Origin: Anaerospora hongkongensis
Lineage (GTDB): Bacteria > Bacillota > Negativicutes > Sporomusales > DSM-15969
DNA: 57,060 bases
Reading direction: 5' to 3'
Assembly (NCBI RefSeq): GCF_004339805.1
Contig: NZ_SLUI01000007.1
Coordinates: 1-57,060 of the forward strand
The notes beneath the pieces are model-generated. The model was not told the DNA's origin. It worked only from the letters and a program-made list of their open reading frames with translations, and made no database searches. The translations under genes and the position numbers were made by a program. Shown one piece after another: positions 10,201 through 16,860 of the stretch. How positions within the stretch are numbered: position 1 is the first letter of the stretch; the number at the start of each line of letters is the position of its first letter.

Positions 10201-10345
10201 CCATCTGTTTAATCGTAAAATTCGGGTCCTCCATGCGGCCTAGCTTGTTATATGAGACGAGGCCGGCTAGGAAGAAAAGCCCAATAAAGAAATAGATAAA
10301 TTGTTTATGATTCATTGACCATTCGGTTAAATTGAACTTACTCAC
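7247..10345 (-). CDS. RND-family (HAE1/AcrB-like) inner-membrane efflux transporter
   Basis: 1032 residues, the usual length for the family. The N-terminal helix (FIYFFIGLFFLAGLVSYNKLGRMEDPNF) is followed by a large periplasmic loop. The proton-relay motif GLLVDDAIITIETM lies in the fourth helix, then come a second large loop and a C-terminal helix bundle. It starts on ATGA overlapping the stop of the adaptor gene, so the two are translationally coupled. RND pumps span to an outer-membrane channel, which supports a diderm cell; no TolC homologue is in this window. Substrates are unknown; the TetR upstream suggests drug- or metabolite-induced export. Confidence 0.93.
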   Translation of the reverse strand: MSKFNLTEWSMNHKQFIYFFIGLFFLAGLVSYNKLGRMEDPNFTIKQMVVTVAWPGATAREMEEQVTDKVEKKLQDLPGLDYLKSYSSPGVTVIYVNLKDTVPQKDVRSSWLEARNMVNDMKSTLPAGVTEPMFNDRFDEVYGVVYALTSDGYTYEEMREKAEKIRRILLSVPSVKKVQLLGVQTEKIYIEMENNKLAQLGIDPALIISTLQTQNTLSASGMLETATDNIYLRVTGMFGQVEDIRNIPLEANGRTFRLGDIAGVTRAYAEPTDPKFFYNGQPALGISLAMEPGGNILTLGEDLEQTIAQINQELPAGLEIHQTVNQPKVVKTSIDEFIKSLAEAIIIVLLVSFVSLGVRSGIIVALCIPLVIAAVFTFMHIMGIELQRISLGALIIALGLLVDDAIITIETMIVKMEQGWDRFNAACFAYTSTAYPRLTGELITCAGFIPVGFSKGSASEFTSTIFSVVAISLLTSWIVASTATPLLGYLFIKIKPKTADAQEHNVHDTKFYRLFKQVLIWCLTHRKAVLSATIAAFFAAIALLGLVKNEFFPASTRPELIVQLHLQEGASLRNTEEIASQVAQKLDGNPQIAYYTYHVGEGAPRFVLSFEPTFNKSNFAEFIIVAKDAKARDDLRTEVNQLLNKEFPSVQVHSKVILNGPSSDYPVMLRVKGYDIDKVREIAEKMRTIMAAHPSAKNVNLNWNEQSKVMHLEIDQAKARQLGITSQGLATALQTQLSGAPIAEFRESDKTVSLVLRYASQDRNDPSRIKDLNIHIGNGKYVPLDQIAKISFEAEDGLIYRRDLKPMIIVQAELVPGAMGDDVAEQVYNSLAELRANLPPGYSIEYDGSKADSMKAVKFITEPVPLMILTIMILLMIQLQNIPKMVLTLLTAPLGIIGVAIGLFLTNSPMGFVVQLGILALAGIIMRNTIILMDQIDQLLAAGESLWDAIISATVIRCRPILLTAAAAILAMIPLISSTFWGPMAVAIAAGLSGATVLTLLVLPAMYAAWYKAQPPATVEASAKVNVSSTIC

Positions 10346-11463
10346 AATGACTCACCACCGACTTTTACCTTTTGTCCCTCGCTGAGCTTATGTACTCCCG
10401 CTGTTACGATACGGTCACCTTGCTGCAGGCCGCTGAGCACTTGAATGGTTCCATTGCCCCAATTACCTGTTTGAATGGGACGTAAGGAAAGTGTATCAGC
10501 TGTTACTACCCAGACCGCCGGAGTGTTGCCGGCTTGGTAAACAGCAGTCAGTGGGATATAGACAGCTTGCTGCACATTGCTGTCTACGCTTACGGCGGCA
10601 GTCATACCCAGTTTTATTTCAGGCGGCGGGTTCAGCAAGCTGATGCGTACTTTGAAGGTGCGCGTAGCCGAATCAGCCATTGGGGCAATTTCCCTTACTT
10701 TACCATCCAGTATTTTATTAGCTAATGCCCAAAAGGTCACTTTGATGGTTTGTGCCTGGCGCAGCTCGTCAATGCGATTCTCTGGAACGCTGATCTCTAT
10801 TTCCCGCTCGCCGTCTTGCACTACGGTAATAATGGTTTGCCCTGCGGTGACTACCTGGCCGATTTCAGCAGATATGCCGGATACGATGCCTGGCTTGTCG
10901 ACCGTAAGCAGACTATAATCCAGTTGATTAGTACCTTGTTCATATTGGGCCGAAGCTTGCTGCACACCAGCCGCTGCTACGGTATAAGCAGTGACGTATT
11001 GATCGTAAACCATGCGTCCCACAGCACCTTGTTCATAGAGCTGACGATAGCGGTTTAAATTGCTTTCCGCCAGCTCAAGCTGTGCCTGGGCTGAATAGAT
11101 CTGGGCAGAATTGCTGTTTACAGTTTGCTGAATATCTTTGGCATCAATTTGCATTAATACCTCACCGGGATGAACGGTGCTGCCTAACTGGACATTTCGT
11201 TTAATAATTTTTCCGTTGACCTGGAAGGCCAGCTGGGTTTCATAACGTCCACGAACATCGCCGGAATACGTATATCCCTGCGTGTTGTTTGTGGTGTCAA
11301 TGACAGCAGTACGTACTATGGTGACTTGCTGCATTGCGGCAGCAGGCTTGTTGTGGACTTTCCAGGCAATACCGCCAATGATACTGAGCCCGATGATTGC
11401 TGTGGCTAAAGCATAAGTTAGTTTCTTTTTTGGTACTTTACTTAGAATTTGTAATGGATGCAT
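10342..11463 (-). CDS. RND efflux periplasmic adaptor (membrane fusion protein)
   Basis: 373 residues with AAAGGAGAG before the ATG. One N-terminal membrane anchor (about residues 17-35) is followed by a lipoyl/barrel-sandwich domain (VNGKIIKRNVQLGSTVHPGEVLMQID). Next come an alpha-helical hairpin, a returning lipoyl half (TVDKPGIVSGISAEIGQVVTAG) and a beta-barrel. It links the RND protein at 7247-10345 to an outer-membrane channel. The gene order small protein-adaptor-pump is one transcription unit behind the operator at 11727-11740. Confidence 0.92.
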   Translation of the reverse strand: MHPLQILSKVPKKKLTYALATAIIGLSIIGGIAWKVHNKPAAAMQQVTIVRTAVIDTTNNTQGYTYSGDVRGRYETQLAFQVNGKIIKRNVQLGSTVHPGEVLMQIDAKDIQQTVNSNSAQIYSAQAQLELAESNLNRYRQLYEQGAVGRMVYDQYVTAYTVAAAGVQQASAQYEQGTNQLDYSLLTVDKPGIVSGISAEIGQVVTAGQTIITVVQDGEREIEISVPENRIDELRQAQTIKVTFWALANKILDGKVREIAPMADSATRTFKVRISLLNPPPEIKLGMTAAVSVDSNVQQAVYIPLTAVYQAGNTPAVWVVTADTLSLRPIQTGNWGNGTIQVLSGLQQGDRIVTAGVHKLSEGQKVKVGGESL

Positions 11464-11492
11464 GGTTTCTCTCCTTTATTTATGTAAAATTT

Positions 11493-11699
11493 TTAACCTT
11501 CCAGGGGAATGAGCTTAACAGATGGTTTTTCATACGAACAAATATGTAGTAATTGTCCATCGCTGATTAACTCGATTCTTTCCAGATTGCGGCCTTCCCA
11601 GGCCCAGTCCTGGATGATTTCAGCCACAATGGTATTGATTTGCGTTAATGATAGTGGCAGGTCCACCATAACGGGTATGCCTTGAATCGTAGTGCGCAC
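11493..11699 (-). CDS. Small protein leading the RND operon, function unknown
   Basis: 68 residues from a GTG start with AAGGAGGATTTAC upstream. The sequence (PLSLTQINTIVAEIIQDWAWEGRNLERIEL) shows no membrane helix, signal peptide or Cys motif and looks like a small mixed alpha/beta cytoplasmic protein. I do not recognise a family. It is the first gene of the efflux operon, 29 bases before the adaptor start, and sits directly behind the proposed TetR operator. It may therefore be co-induced with the pump. Confidence 0.7.
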   Translation of the reverse strand: MRTTIQGIPVMVDLPLSLTQINTIVAEIIQDWAWEGRNLERIELISDGQLLHICSYEKPSVKLIPLEG

Positions 11700-11726
11700 T
11701 CGTAAATCCTCCTTAGAATAAATTAA

Positions 11727-11740
11727 TTGAATTCATTCAA
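11727..11740. promoter_or_regulatory. Proposed TetR operator of the RND operon
   Basis: TTGAA-N4-TTCAA (here a perfect TTGAAT-TC-ATTCAA dyad) lies 28 bases upstream of the first efflux-operon codon. The same TTGAA-N4-TTCAA core occurs before the tetR gene at 12449-12462. Confidence 0.6.
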
Positions 11741-11753
11741 ATAATAGGGTTAA

Positions 11754-11799
11754 AAAAACCGCCCAGCCAGTTTCGTGGTTGGTAGGCGAGTTTTTTAGC
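11754..11799 (-). terminator. Probable terminator of tetR
   Basis: An imperfect stem with A and T runs (CCGCC..CCA pairing with TTGG..GGCG) follows the tetR stop codon on the minus strand and precedes the efflux promoter region. Confidence 0.55.
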
Positions 11800-11814
11800 T
11801 CAACACATGTGTGA

Positions 11815-12432
11815 TTACATCGATATTTGGATGGTTCCCTCTTGCGCTCCCAGCGTTTTTTCGATGAGAGTCCCGGCCATTTTTAAGCGCAGGGCCAAAA
11901 GTTCTGCAGGCATTTTCTCAGGTAGCGAAACAATTAGAAAATCCAGCATTAGCAGGATGAAATCAAGCGCAGTTTGCGGATGGGGTACATGGAAATAATC
12001 CTTTTCGATTCCTTCCGCAATAACGTTTAGCAGCCAGGGGGTAAGCGAGAGATTGCAATGCCGGGATATGCGATACTTGATATGCAGCTGCTGTTCATCA
12101 TGTAATAAGTCAAGAAACAAGCCGTCCTTGTATTGGACACCTCGAAGCCCGGTATAGACCATTAATTCAATTTTGCGAGGTGGTGCAATCGTTTCCGAAT
12201 AGGCAATATCTTTTGCCTCAGACAGAATGGAAGCAGCGTGGCGATTAATCAGTGCTTCCAATATGTCTTCTTTTGACTTGAAGTAGTAATAAAGCATCCC
12301 CTGGGCAGTACCCATCATTTTAGCAATATCGCTGATGGTGGTGCCACGATAGCCTTTGTCAGAAAACAACTGTTCTGCAGTATCTAAAATCTCTGTAATT
12401 CTAATTTGTGGATCTTGAGGAGTTCTAGCCAT
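11815..12432 (-). CDS. TetR-family repressor, probable regulator of the RND operon
   Basis: 205 residues from the ATG at 12432 (AGAGGTGTTACA upstream); the open frame extends to 12597 without a credible start. Residues 10-55 are the TetR helix-turn-helix (ITEILDTAEQLFSDKGYRGTTISDIAKMMGTAQGMLYYYFKSKEDIL). The rest is an all-helical ligand domain. It is encoded just upstream of, and in the same direction as, the efflux operon. It shares a dyad operator with it, so autorepression plus repression of the pump is the simplest model. Confidence 0.9.
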   Translation of the reverse strand: MARTPQDPQIRITEILDTAEQLFSDKGYRGTTISDIAKMMGTAQGMLYYYFKSKEDILEALINRHAASILSEAKDIAYSETIAPPRKIELMVYTGLRGVQYKDGLFLDLLHDEQQLHIKYRISRHCNLSLTPWLLNVIAEGIEKDYFHVPHPQTALDFILLMLDFLIVSLPEKMPAELLALRLKMAGTLIEKTLGAQEGTIQISM

Positions 12433-12445
12433 TGTAACACCTCTA

Positions 12446-12465
12446 AATTTGAAGATGTTCAAATT
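12446..12465. promoter_or_regulatory. Proposed TetR operator of tetR
   Basis: AATTTGAA-GATG-TTCAAATT is a perfect 8+8 dyad starting 14 bases upstream of the tetR ATG. It contains the same TTGAA-N4-TTCAA core as the site before the efflux operon. The divergent gene at 12589 starts 124 bases further on and could also be influenced. Confidence 0.65.
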
Positions 12466-12588
12466 ATAAACAGAGCAGAAGTTGTTGTCAAGAATTTTTC
12501 GTCCGGCGCGAGGCAGCAGGATTTTTAGCAATTGGGGGTAATTGTTTAAGAAGAGGAAAGGCGAGCACGTTTGATAGGAGCGATACAT

Positions 12589-13215
12589 GTGAATCAAGTA
12601 AGGCTCAAAGAAGCGGAGGAAAGATTCTTAATCCGGTATCCCGGTGGTTTTGCTAATCAGGAAATCCTCCAAATCGCCAAGAAACATAAGATTGAGAAGA
12701 TGAAGAAACTAGCACAGGATTGCTTTTCACCTGAACAATTTGCAAGTGCCGAACAGATTGTTGAGTCTATGCAAAAAGTAATCAGCCAGTCTTCTCTAAT
12801 TTCCATCTTTGAAAAGCCCAAATTTAGAGATGTGATAAAGAGCCTGAATGCCAATGAGAAAGAACATTTAGCGCATGGCCTGAAGGAATTCTTGCATGGT
12901 GATCAAGCCTTTGGATTTCGATTGATCACGGGCCTTCTCCAAGAGTACAAGCTGGCAAAATGGCCTCTTGTAACGGTCTGTTCTGTGTATTATCATCCTG
13001 ATAAAGAGATTTTCATTAAACCTACCACGACAAAAGGCATTATCGCACACTTTGAATTAACCGGACTAAAATACAATTCTACGCCAACTTTCGAATTTTA
13101 TCAGGCGTACCGGGAGCAGCTTCTGCAAATGAAGCAGTCGGTCGACGTTTCCCTGCAGGTAGACAATGCGGCCTTCTGTGGCTTTCTCATGATGGCTATG
13201 GACAAGCCATTATAA
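12589..13215 (+). CDS. Conserved-looking cytoplasmic protein of unknown function
   Basis: 208 residues from a GTG with GGAG eight bases upstream. The N-terminal half is rich in charged helices (EEAERFLIRYPGGF, KHKIEKMKKLAQDCF). The C-terminal half appears more beta-rich and compact (VCSVYYHPDKEIFIKPTTTKGIIAHFEL). There is no signal peptide or membrane helix and I recognise no named family. A FliG-N-like miniprotein follows 30 bases downstream on the same strand, so the two are likely cotranscribed and may act together. Confidence 0.75.
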   Translation: MNQVRLKEAEERFLIRYPGGFANQEILQIAKKHKIEKMKKLAQDCFSPEQFASAEQIVESMQKVISQSSLISIFEKPKFRDVIKSLNANEKEHLAHGLKEFLHGDQAFGFRLITGLLQEYKLAKWPLVTVCSVYYHPDKEIFIKPTTTKGIIAHFELTGLKYNSTPTFEFYQAYREQLLQMKQSVDVSLQVDNAAFCGFLMMAMDKPL

Positions 13216-13245
13216 ACAAGTACTACAATATAGTTAGGAGATGTT

Positions 13246-13506
13246 ATGTTGCTACCACTAAAAAAAGTGGCTGCTTTTCTTATGAGCATCGATCAGGAAA
13301 GAGGCCAAAGCATTATTGCTTTAATGGATAATGCGGAAATCCGGGCTGTTGTTACGGAGATAAAACGCCTGCCGGATTTTTCCGAGGAAGAAAAAGACGG
13401 CTTTCGGGCGGAGTTCAAGGGGTTAGGTTATACAGAACAGATGAATCCTTCGGAAGTACTGATGATGATGCGCCTTTTGTTTAATGGCAGCAGAATTAGC
13501 AGATAA
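13246..13506 (+). CDS. Miniprotein resembling the FliG N-terminal domain
   Basis: 86 residues after TTAGGAGATGTT. The stretch KVAAFLMSIDQERGQSIIALMDNAEIRAVVTEIKRLPDFSEEE follows the helical pattern of the FliG N-terminal domain, where (A)AILLLSLGEE..VLKHLDEEEIE..SREIAKL is usual. It has no middle or C-terminal torque-generating domain. No flagellar gene lies nearby. The resemblance is by eye and could reflect a generic helical repeat. It probably shares a transcript with the preceding unknown gene. Confidence 0.55.
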   Translation: MLLPLKKVAAFLMSIDQERGQSIIALMDNAEIRAVVTEIKRLPDFSEEEKDGFRAEFKGLGYTEQMNPSEVLMMMRLLFNGSRISR

Positions 13507-13510
13507 GGGC

Positions 13511-13551
13511 AAAGCAACAGCACCGTCATATTGACAGTGCTGTTGCTTTAT
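13511..13551 (+). terminator. Bidirectional terminator
   Basis: AAGCAACAGCAC and its complement form a long stem with a GTCA/TGAC extension between the convergent genes at 13246-13506 and 13569-14234. Confidence 0.8.
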
Positions 13552-13568
13552 CTTGTGGGATGCGATTA

Positions 13569-14234
13569 TTACTGAGTTAATTCAGCAATGCTTTTCGTTG
13601 CAAATTTGACGCCCAGCTCAAACGCTTTTTTACAGTCCTCGGGAAAGACTTCCTGGCGGCGCTTGGCCTTGGCGGCAGCATCAAATGCCGTAACGACATA
13701 TCTATCGTAATCGCTGAACTGATAGGTATCCGTTACATACAAGGATTCGGTAGCACCGAAAGTCCGTTTAAAAGCGGTTTCCGTCGCGGAAAGTGTTTTG
13801 TCATAACCCCATTCGGGGACCATTTCAGCGGTAATGTTCATGGTGTAAATGAAGCCTACCGGTCTTTTCTTTTCAAGCAGTGAAGAGTAGTTTTTATCAT
13901 AGACCAGATAGGGGAAGGCCATACGCTCAATCAGTGATCTCATTTCACCGGTGACGTTCCCAAAGTAAATTGGCGACCCCAAGAAAATCGCATCCGCGGC
14001 TGCAATTTTGTCCAAAACAGGCGAGAGTTCATCCTGGAACGCACATTTGCCATAGCTTTTGCCTCCTTTTAATTTACAGGCAAAACAGCTGATACACCCT
14101 TTGTAATTGAGGTCATAGAGATGAATGAGTTCAGTGGCAGCACCTGTAGAAGCTGCTCCTTCCAGGGCATTGTTCAATAAGGTTGCCGTATTCCAGTTTT
14201 TCCTGGGGCTGCCGTTAATGGCTAAAACATTCAT
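13569..14234 (-). CDS. Flavodoxin-fold iron-sulfur flavoprotein / NADPH-dependent FMN reductase family
   Basis: 221 residues. The FMN-binding loop is NGSPRKNWNTATLL at 7-20. A cysteine motif C47-x2-C50-x2-C53-x10-C64 matches the compact cluster motif of iron-sulfur flavoproteins. LGSPIYFGNVTGEMRSLIERM is the second flavin-contact segment. Such proteins shuttle electrons to quinones, oxygen species or xenobiotics in anaerobes. It is transcribed divergently from an HxlR regulator, the usual arrangement for a regulator and its oxidoreductase target. Confidence 0.88.
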   Translation of the reverse strand: MNVLAINGSPRKNWNTATLLNNALEGAASTGAATELIHLYDLNYKGCISCFACKLKGGKSYGKCAFQDELSPVLDKIAAADAIFLGSPIYFGNVTGEMRSLIERMAFPYLVYDKNYSSLLEKKRPVGFIYTMNITAEMVPEWGYDKTLSATETAFKRTFGATESLYVTDTYQFSDYDRYVVTAFDAAAKAKRRQEVFPEDCKKAFELGVKFATKSIAELTQ

Positions 14235-14272
14235 GAAAATATCCTCCTTTACTACTTGACCTTGTATACCTG

Positions 14273-14342
14273 TTAGTATTATATATTGTTATGGGAAAAC
14301 AAGTAAGTATGCACATGTTTGTTATATACTAACCTTTAGGTA
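14273..14342. promoter_or_regulatory. Divergent control region with inverted-repeat arms
   Basis: TTAGTAT(TA)TATA at 14273-14285 is mirrored by TATATACTAA at 14333-14342, with TACCTG/AGGTAA elements just outside. The arms flank the divergent promoters of the flavoprotein and hxlR genes and are candidate HxlR-binding sites. Confidence 0.4.
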
Positions 14343-14359
14343 AGTAAAGGAGCACGGTT

Positions 14360-14689
14360 ATGAACAGCTTTGAAAAGGAATACGGAAAATGTTCTATGTA
14401 TTATACGCTGTCCATTTTGGAAGGCAAATGGAAATGGATTATCTTATGGGAAATATTCCAAGCGGAAGTGATTCGCTATAATCAGCTAAAAGAGCGGCTG
14501 CAGCCAATTGCTCATAAAACGCTAAGCCATCAGTTAAAAGAACTGGAAAGCAGCAAGCTTATTCACCGGGAGCAATACAATCAGATTCCTCCCAAGGTGG
14601 AGTATTGGCTGACGGCAAAGGGGAAAACGCTGATCCCTATATTGGAACTAATGTATCAATGGGGAGAACAAAACCGGGAAAATGAGTAA
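14360..14689 (+). CDS. HxlR-family winged-helix regulator
   Basis: 109 residues after AAAGGAGCACGGTT. The motif C11-SMYYTLSILEGKWKWIILWEIF near the N terminus includes the conserved Cys and GKW of the family. The recognition region KTLSHQLKELESSKLIHRE and the wing (YNQIPPKVEYWLTAKGKTLIPIL) follow. HxlR proteins often sense electrophiles or redox stress through the N-terminal Cys. It is divergent from the flavoprotein gene and probably controls it. Confidence 0.92.
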   Translation: MNSFEKEYGKCSMYYTLSILEGKWKWIILWEIFQAEVIRYNQLKERLQPIAHKTLSHQLKELESSKLIHREQYNQIPPKVEYWLTAKGKTLIPILELMYQWGEQNRENE

Positions 14690-14711
14690 GCAGCTTGACG
14701 ATTAAAAAATG

Positions 14712-14748
14712 ATGCCCTGCAGTTCAGCGTAAGAACTGCAGGGCATTT
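14712..14748. terminator. Bidirectional terminator between hxlR and sspP
   Basis: ATGCCCTGCAGTTC and its complement form a 14-bp stem with a 7-base loop. It lies between two convergent genes. Confidence 0.75.
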
Positions 14749-14751
14749 ACC

Positions 14752-14901
14752 TTAAGAGCCTTCTCCGTGGCGATGGCCGGTGTGGTTTCTATTTTTGACT
14801 TTTTTTGATCCTGAAAGTGGCTCAGTCAAACTGCTGTCATCATTTTTTTCCCGTTTAGGAGATTCAGGCAGATCTACAGGGTAAGCTTCGGGTTTAGACA
14901 T
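14752..14901 (-). CDS. sspP: Small acid-soluble spore protein P
   Basis: A 49-residue reading frame with a strong GGAGGCGATACC ribosome site before the ATG at 14901. The C-terminal part, EPLSGSKKVKNRNHTGHRH, is nearly identical to the conserved core of Bacillus SspP (EPLxGSKKVKNRNHT). The N-terminal half is acidic and proline-rich. SspP is a minor small acid-soluble protein of the spore core, made late in the forespore. I see no convincing sigma-G promoter in the upstream bases. The gene is direct evidence that the host, or its ancestor, forms endospores. Confidence 0.85.
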   Translation of the reverse strand: MSKPEAYPVDLPESPKREKNDDSSLTEPLSGSKKVKNRNHTGHRHGEGS

Positions 14902-15045
14902 GGTATCGCCTCCTGTTTTCTCATCATAATTCGGCTGAGTTTGAATCTTAATATATAGCTTTCGGCAGCTCGCCTTGTTTTATTCCTGGCAGATTTGGTT
15001 AAGATTAATTTGGTTCATGCAGGTTAATACTACAGTAAATAAAGG

Positions 15046-15182
15046 AAAATAATGAAACCACCTACCCGCTCTACGAGATGATCAGTTATGTGTATGGTGC
15101 CTTGCCCGTAGGATCAATGTGGATTCTGAAATATACGTATCGGCGGTTTTGGCTGTACACCGCTTTTCAGCTCGTAGGATAA
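15046..15182 (+). pseudogene. Remnant of a membrane-protein gene (possibly CBO0543-like)
   Basis: One frame reads TTYPLYEMISYVYGALPVGS, then MWILKYTYRRFWLYTAFQLV, then stop. The composition (YPLYE, PxGxMW, aromatic helix ends) resembles the C-terminal part of small multi-helix membrane proteins of the CBO0543 type found in spore formers. There is no start codon or upstream helix in frame; the frame is closed by stops just upstream. I read it as a decayed gene tail. The bases from about 14902 to 15045 and from 15183 to 15326 show no gene. Confidence 0.4.
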
Positions 15183-15326
15183 GGCGTAACATAAGTAACC
15201 CTTAGCCTTAAACTGACTCTACGGTGCGTTCATTGCTCAGCGCTGAATGGTGCTTTATACTGAATTTGCGGCAATGCTAACGCTGAAAACAGCATTGCTC
15301 TATAACAAGAAAGAGGGGAATGGACA

Positions 15327-15995
15327 ATGAAAATAACAGCTTTTAACGGCAGCCCTCAGGCAGAGAAAAGCGCTACGCATGTGATTGTGCAGAAGTTTCT
15401 GGAGGGCGCTGAAGCAGCAGGGGCGGCAGTTGATAATGTGTTTTTAATCAATCAGAATATTAATCACTGTACCGGTTGCTTTGCTTGCTGGTTTAAAACA
15501 CCGGGGCGCTGTATTTTTAATGATGACATGGAGCTGCTTCTGGAAAAGTATATGTCTTCCGATATAATTTGTTTGGCTACGCCTGTTTACACTTGGAATA
15601 TGACGGCAGCACTAAAGAACTTTGTCGACCGCCTGGTGCCTTTGCGCTGTCCGGTGGCCACTCAGGCTGAGGGGCGGTATGATATGAATGTGAGAATGAA
15701 GTTTCCTGAAGCAGTGGTGATCTCCAACGCTGGGTTTCCCGGTGAGAATAACTTCGCGACCATAAAAGAAGTCTTCAAGTCCGCTAACCCGGTGGTGGAA
15801 ATATACAGGAATTGCGGTAAGCTTCTTAAAGCCAGTAATCCGGAACTGAAAGCTGTTGTCGAGGAATATTTAGGCTATGTGAAGCAAGCGGGTTTTGAGC
15901 TTGGCAGTGGTCAATCCGTATCTGACACTACCAAAGAAAAACTGCAAATGGAGCTAGTTCGCCCTGACCAGTATATAAAAATGATGAATATATGA
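15327..15995 (+). CDS. Flavodoxin-fold iron-sulfur flavoprotein family
   Basis: 222 residues, with AAAGAGGGGAATGGACA before the ATG. NGSPQAEKSATHVIVQKF is the FMN phosphate loop, and the cluster-type cysteines are C48-x2-C51-x2-C54-x7-C62. LATPVYTWNMTAALKNFVDRL is the second flavin segment. It is a paralogue in fold of the protein at 13569-14234, with a different C-terminal half (ISNAGFPGENNF). Its likely role is flavin-dependent electron transfer or NAD(P)H:acceptor reduction. It is monocistronic, with a clear terminator downstream. Confidence 0.87.
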   Translation: MKITAFNGSPQAEKSATHVIVQKFLEGAEAAGAAVDNVFLINQNINHCTGCFACWFKTPGRCIFNDDMELLLEKYMSSDIICLATPVYTWNMTAALKNFVDRLVPLRCPVATQAEGRYDMNVRMKFPEAVVISNAGFPGENNFATIKEVFKSANPVVEIYRNCGKLLKASNPELKAVVEEYLGYVKQAGFELGSGQSVSDTTKEKLQMELVRPDQYIKMMNI

Positions 15996-16044
15996 AAAAG
16001 CCAGCCATGGTCTCAAAGGATTGAGGCGCAAGGCTGGCTTTTTT
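15995..16044. terminator. Bidirectional terminator
   Basis: AAAAAGCCAGCC pairs with GGCTGGCTTTTTT around a 25-base loop. It separates the convergent flavoprotein and M23 peptidase genes. Confidence 0.8.
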
Positions 16045-16050
16045 ACCGTT

Positions 16051-16665
16051 CTAGTACTGTACGAGATATTTCATTGGATCCACTGCGGTATCATTTACAC
16101 GGACTTCATAATGCACATGGGGGCCGGTACTTTTTCCCGTACTGCCGGCATAAGCAATAACCTGCCCTTTCTTAACGGTCTGACCGGCTTTAACAGCAAG
16201 CTGTGAGTTATGGCCGTATAGGGTGCTGATACCGTTGCCGTGATTAATCTGCACCAGATTGCCATAGCCGCCTGCCGGTCCGCTCATGATAACTTCTCCG
16301 TCGGCGGTAGCGACAACCGGAGCACCCATCGTATAGGCAATATCGATGCCGGGATGCAGCTCATTGCCGTCACCAAACGGCGAGATGCGCCAGCCGAAGC
16401 TGGAAGTGACTGTTCCCCGGGCAGGCCAGATCGAGGGTGTTGCCGTCAGGGCGGCAGCAGGCTGAGCGAATGCCGGACGGGGAAGCGGGGCTGCCAGACT
16501 GCCGGCTGCAGGTGTTAAGGCTCCTGTTGCCTGTACTACCTGGGCACTGCCAACGGGCTGCAGTTGGAACTGGTCGAAGAGAATTACCGCGGCTAAGAGC
16601 ATAGCACATAATAGGTAAACGTGCCGTGGCACGAATTGATTCAGCTTTTGAATAGGGTTAAGCAT
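16051..16665 (-). CDS. Membrane-anchored M23 (LytM-type) metallopeptidase
   Basis: 204 residues. A single N-terminal membrane helix (about 17-32) is followed by an Ala/Pro-rich linker (40-80). The peptidase_M23 domain carries the zinc motif: H in ELHPGIDI with the Asp four residues on, the GHNSQL His and HVHYEVRV. Such proteins cleave cross-links in peptidoglycan; in spore formers some act during engulfment (SpoIIQ-like). The intact HxxxD/HxH pattern suggests an active enzyme. Gene context gives no more detail; it is convergent with the flavoprotein gene. Confidence 0.9.
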   Translation of the reverse strand: MLNPIQKLNQFVPRHVYLLCAMLLAAVILFDQFQLQPVGSAQVVQATGALTPAAGSLAAPLPRPAFAQPAAALTATPSIWPARGTVTSSFGWRISPFGDGNELHPGIDIAYTMGAPVVATADGEVIMSGPAGGYGNLVQINHGNGISTLYGHNSQLAVKAGQTVKKGQVIAYAGSTGKSTGPHVHYEVRVNDTAVDPMKYLVQY

Positions 16666-16860
16666 ACCCGATACCTCCTTGGCAGCTGTAGGTGATCCAA
16701 AATAATCTCATTGTTGTCTGACGGAACTGCCTTTACCATTATAAATGAAAATAGAGCTGCTGTCCAAGGTGATAAAGCGCTGCCAAATTACGAGACTTGA
16801 CGATCCTGGGCAAACGTGAGACTATAATAACGGCCAAGGCGTTAGATTGGAGATGATAAC

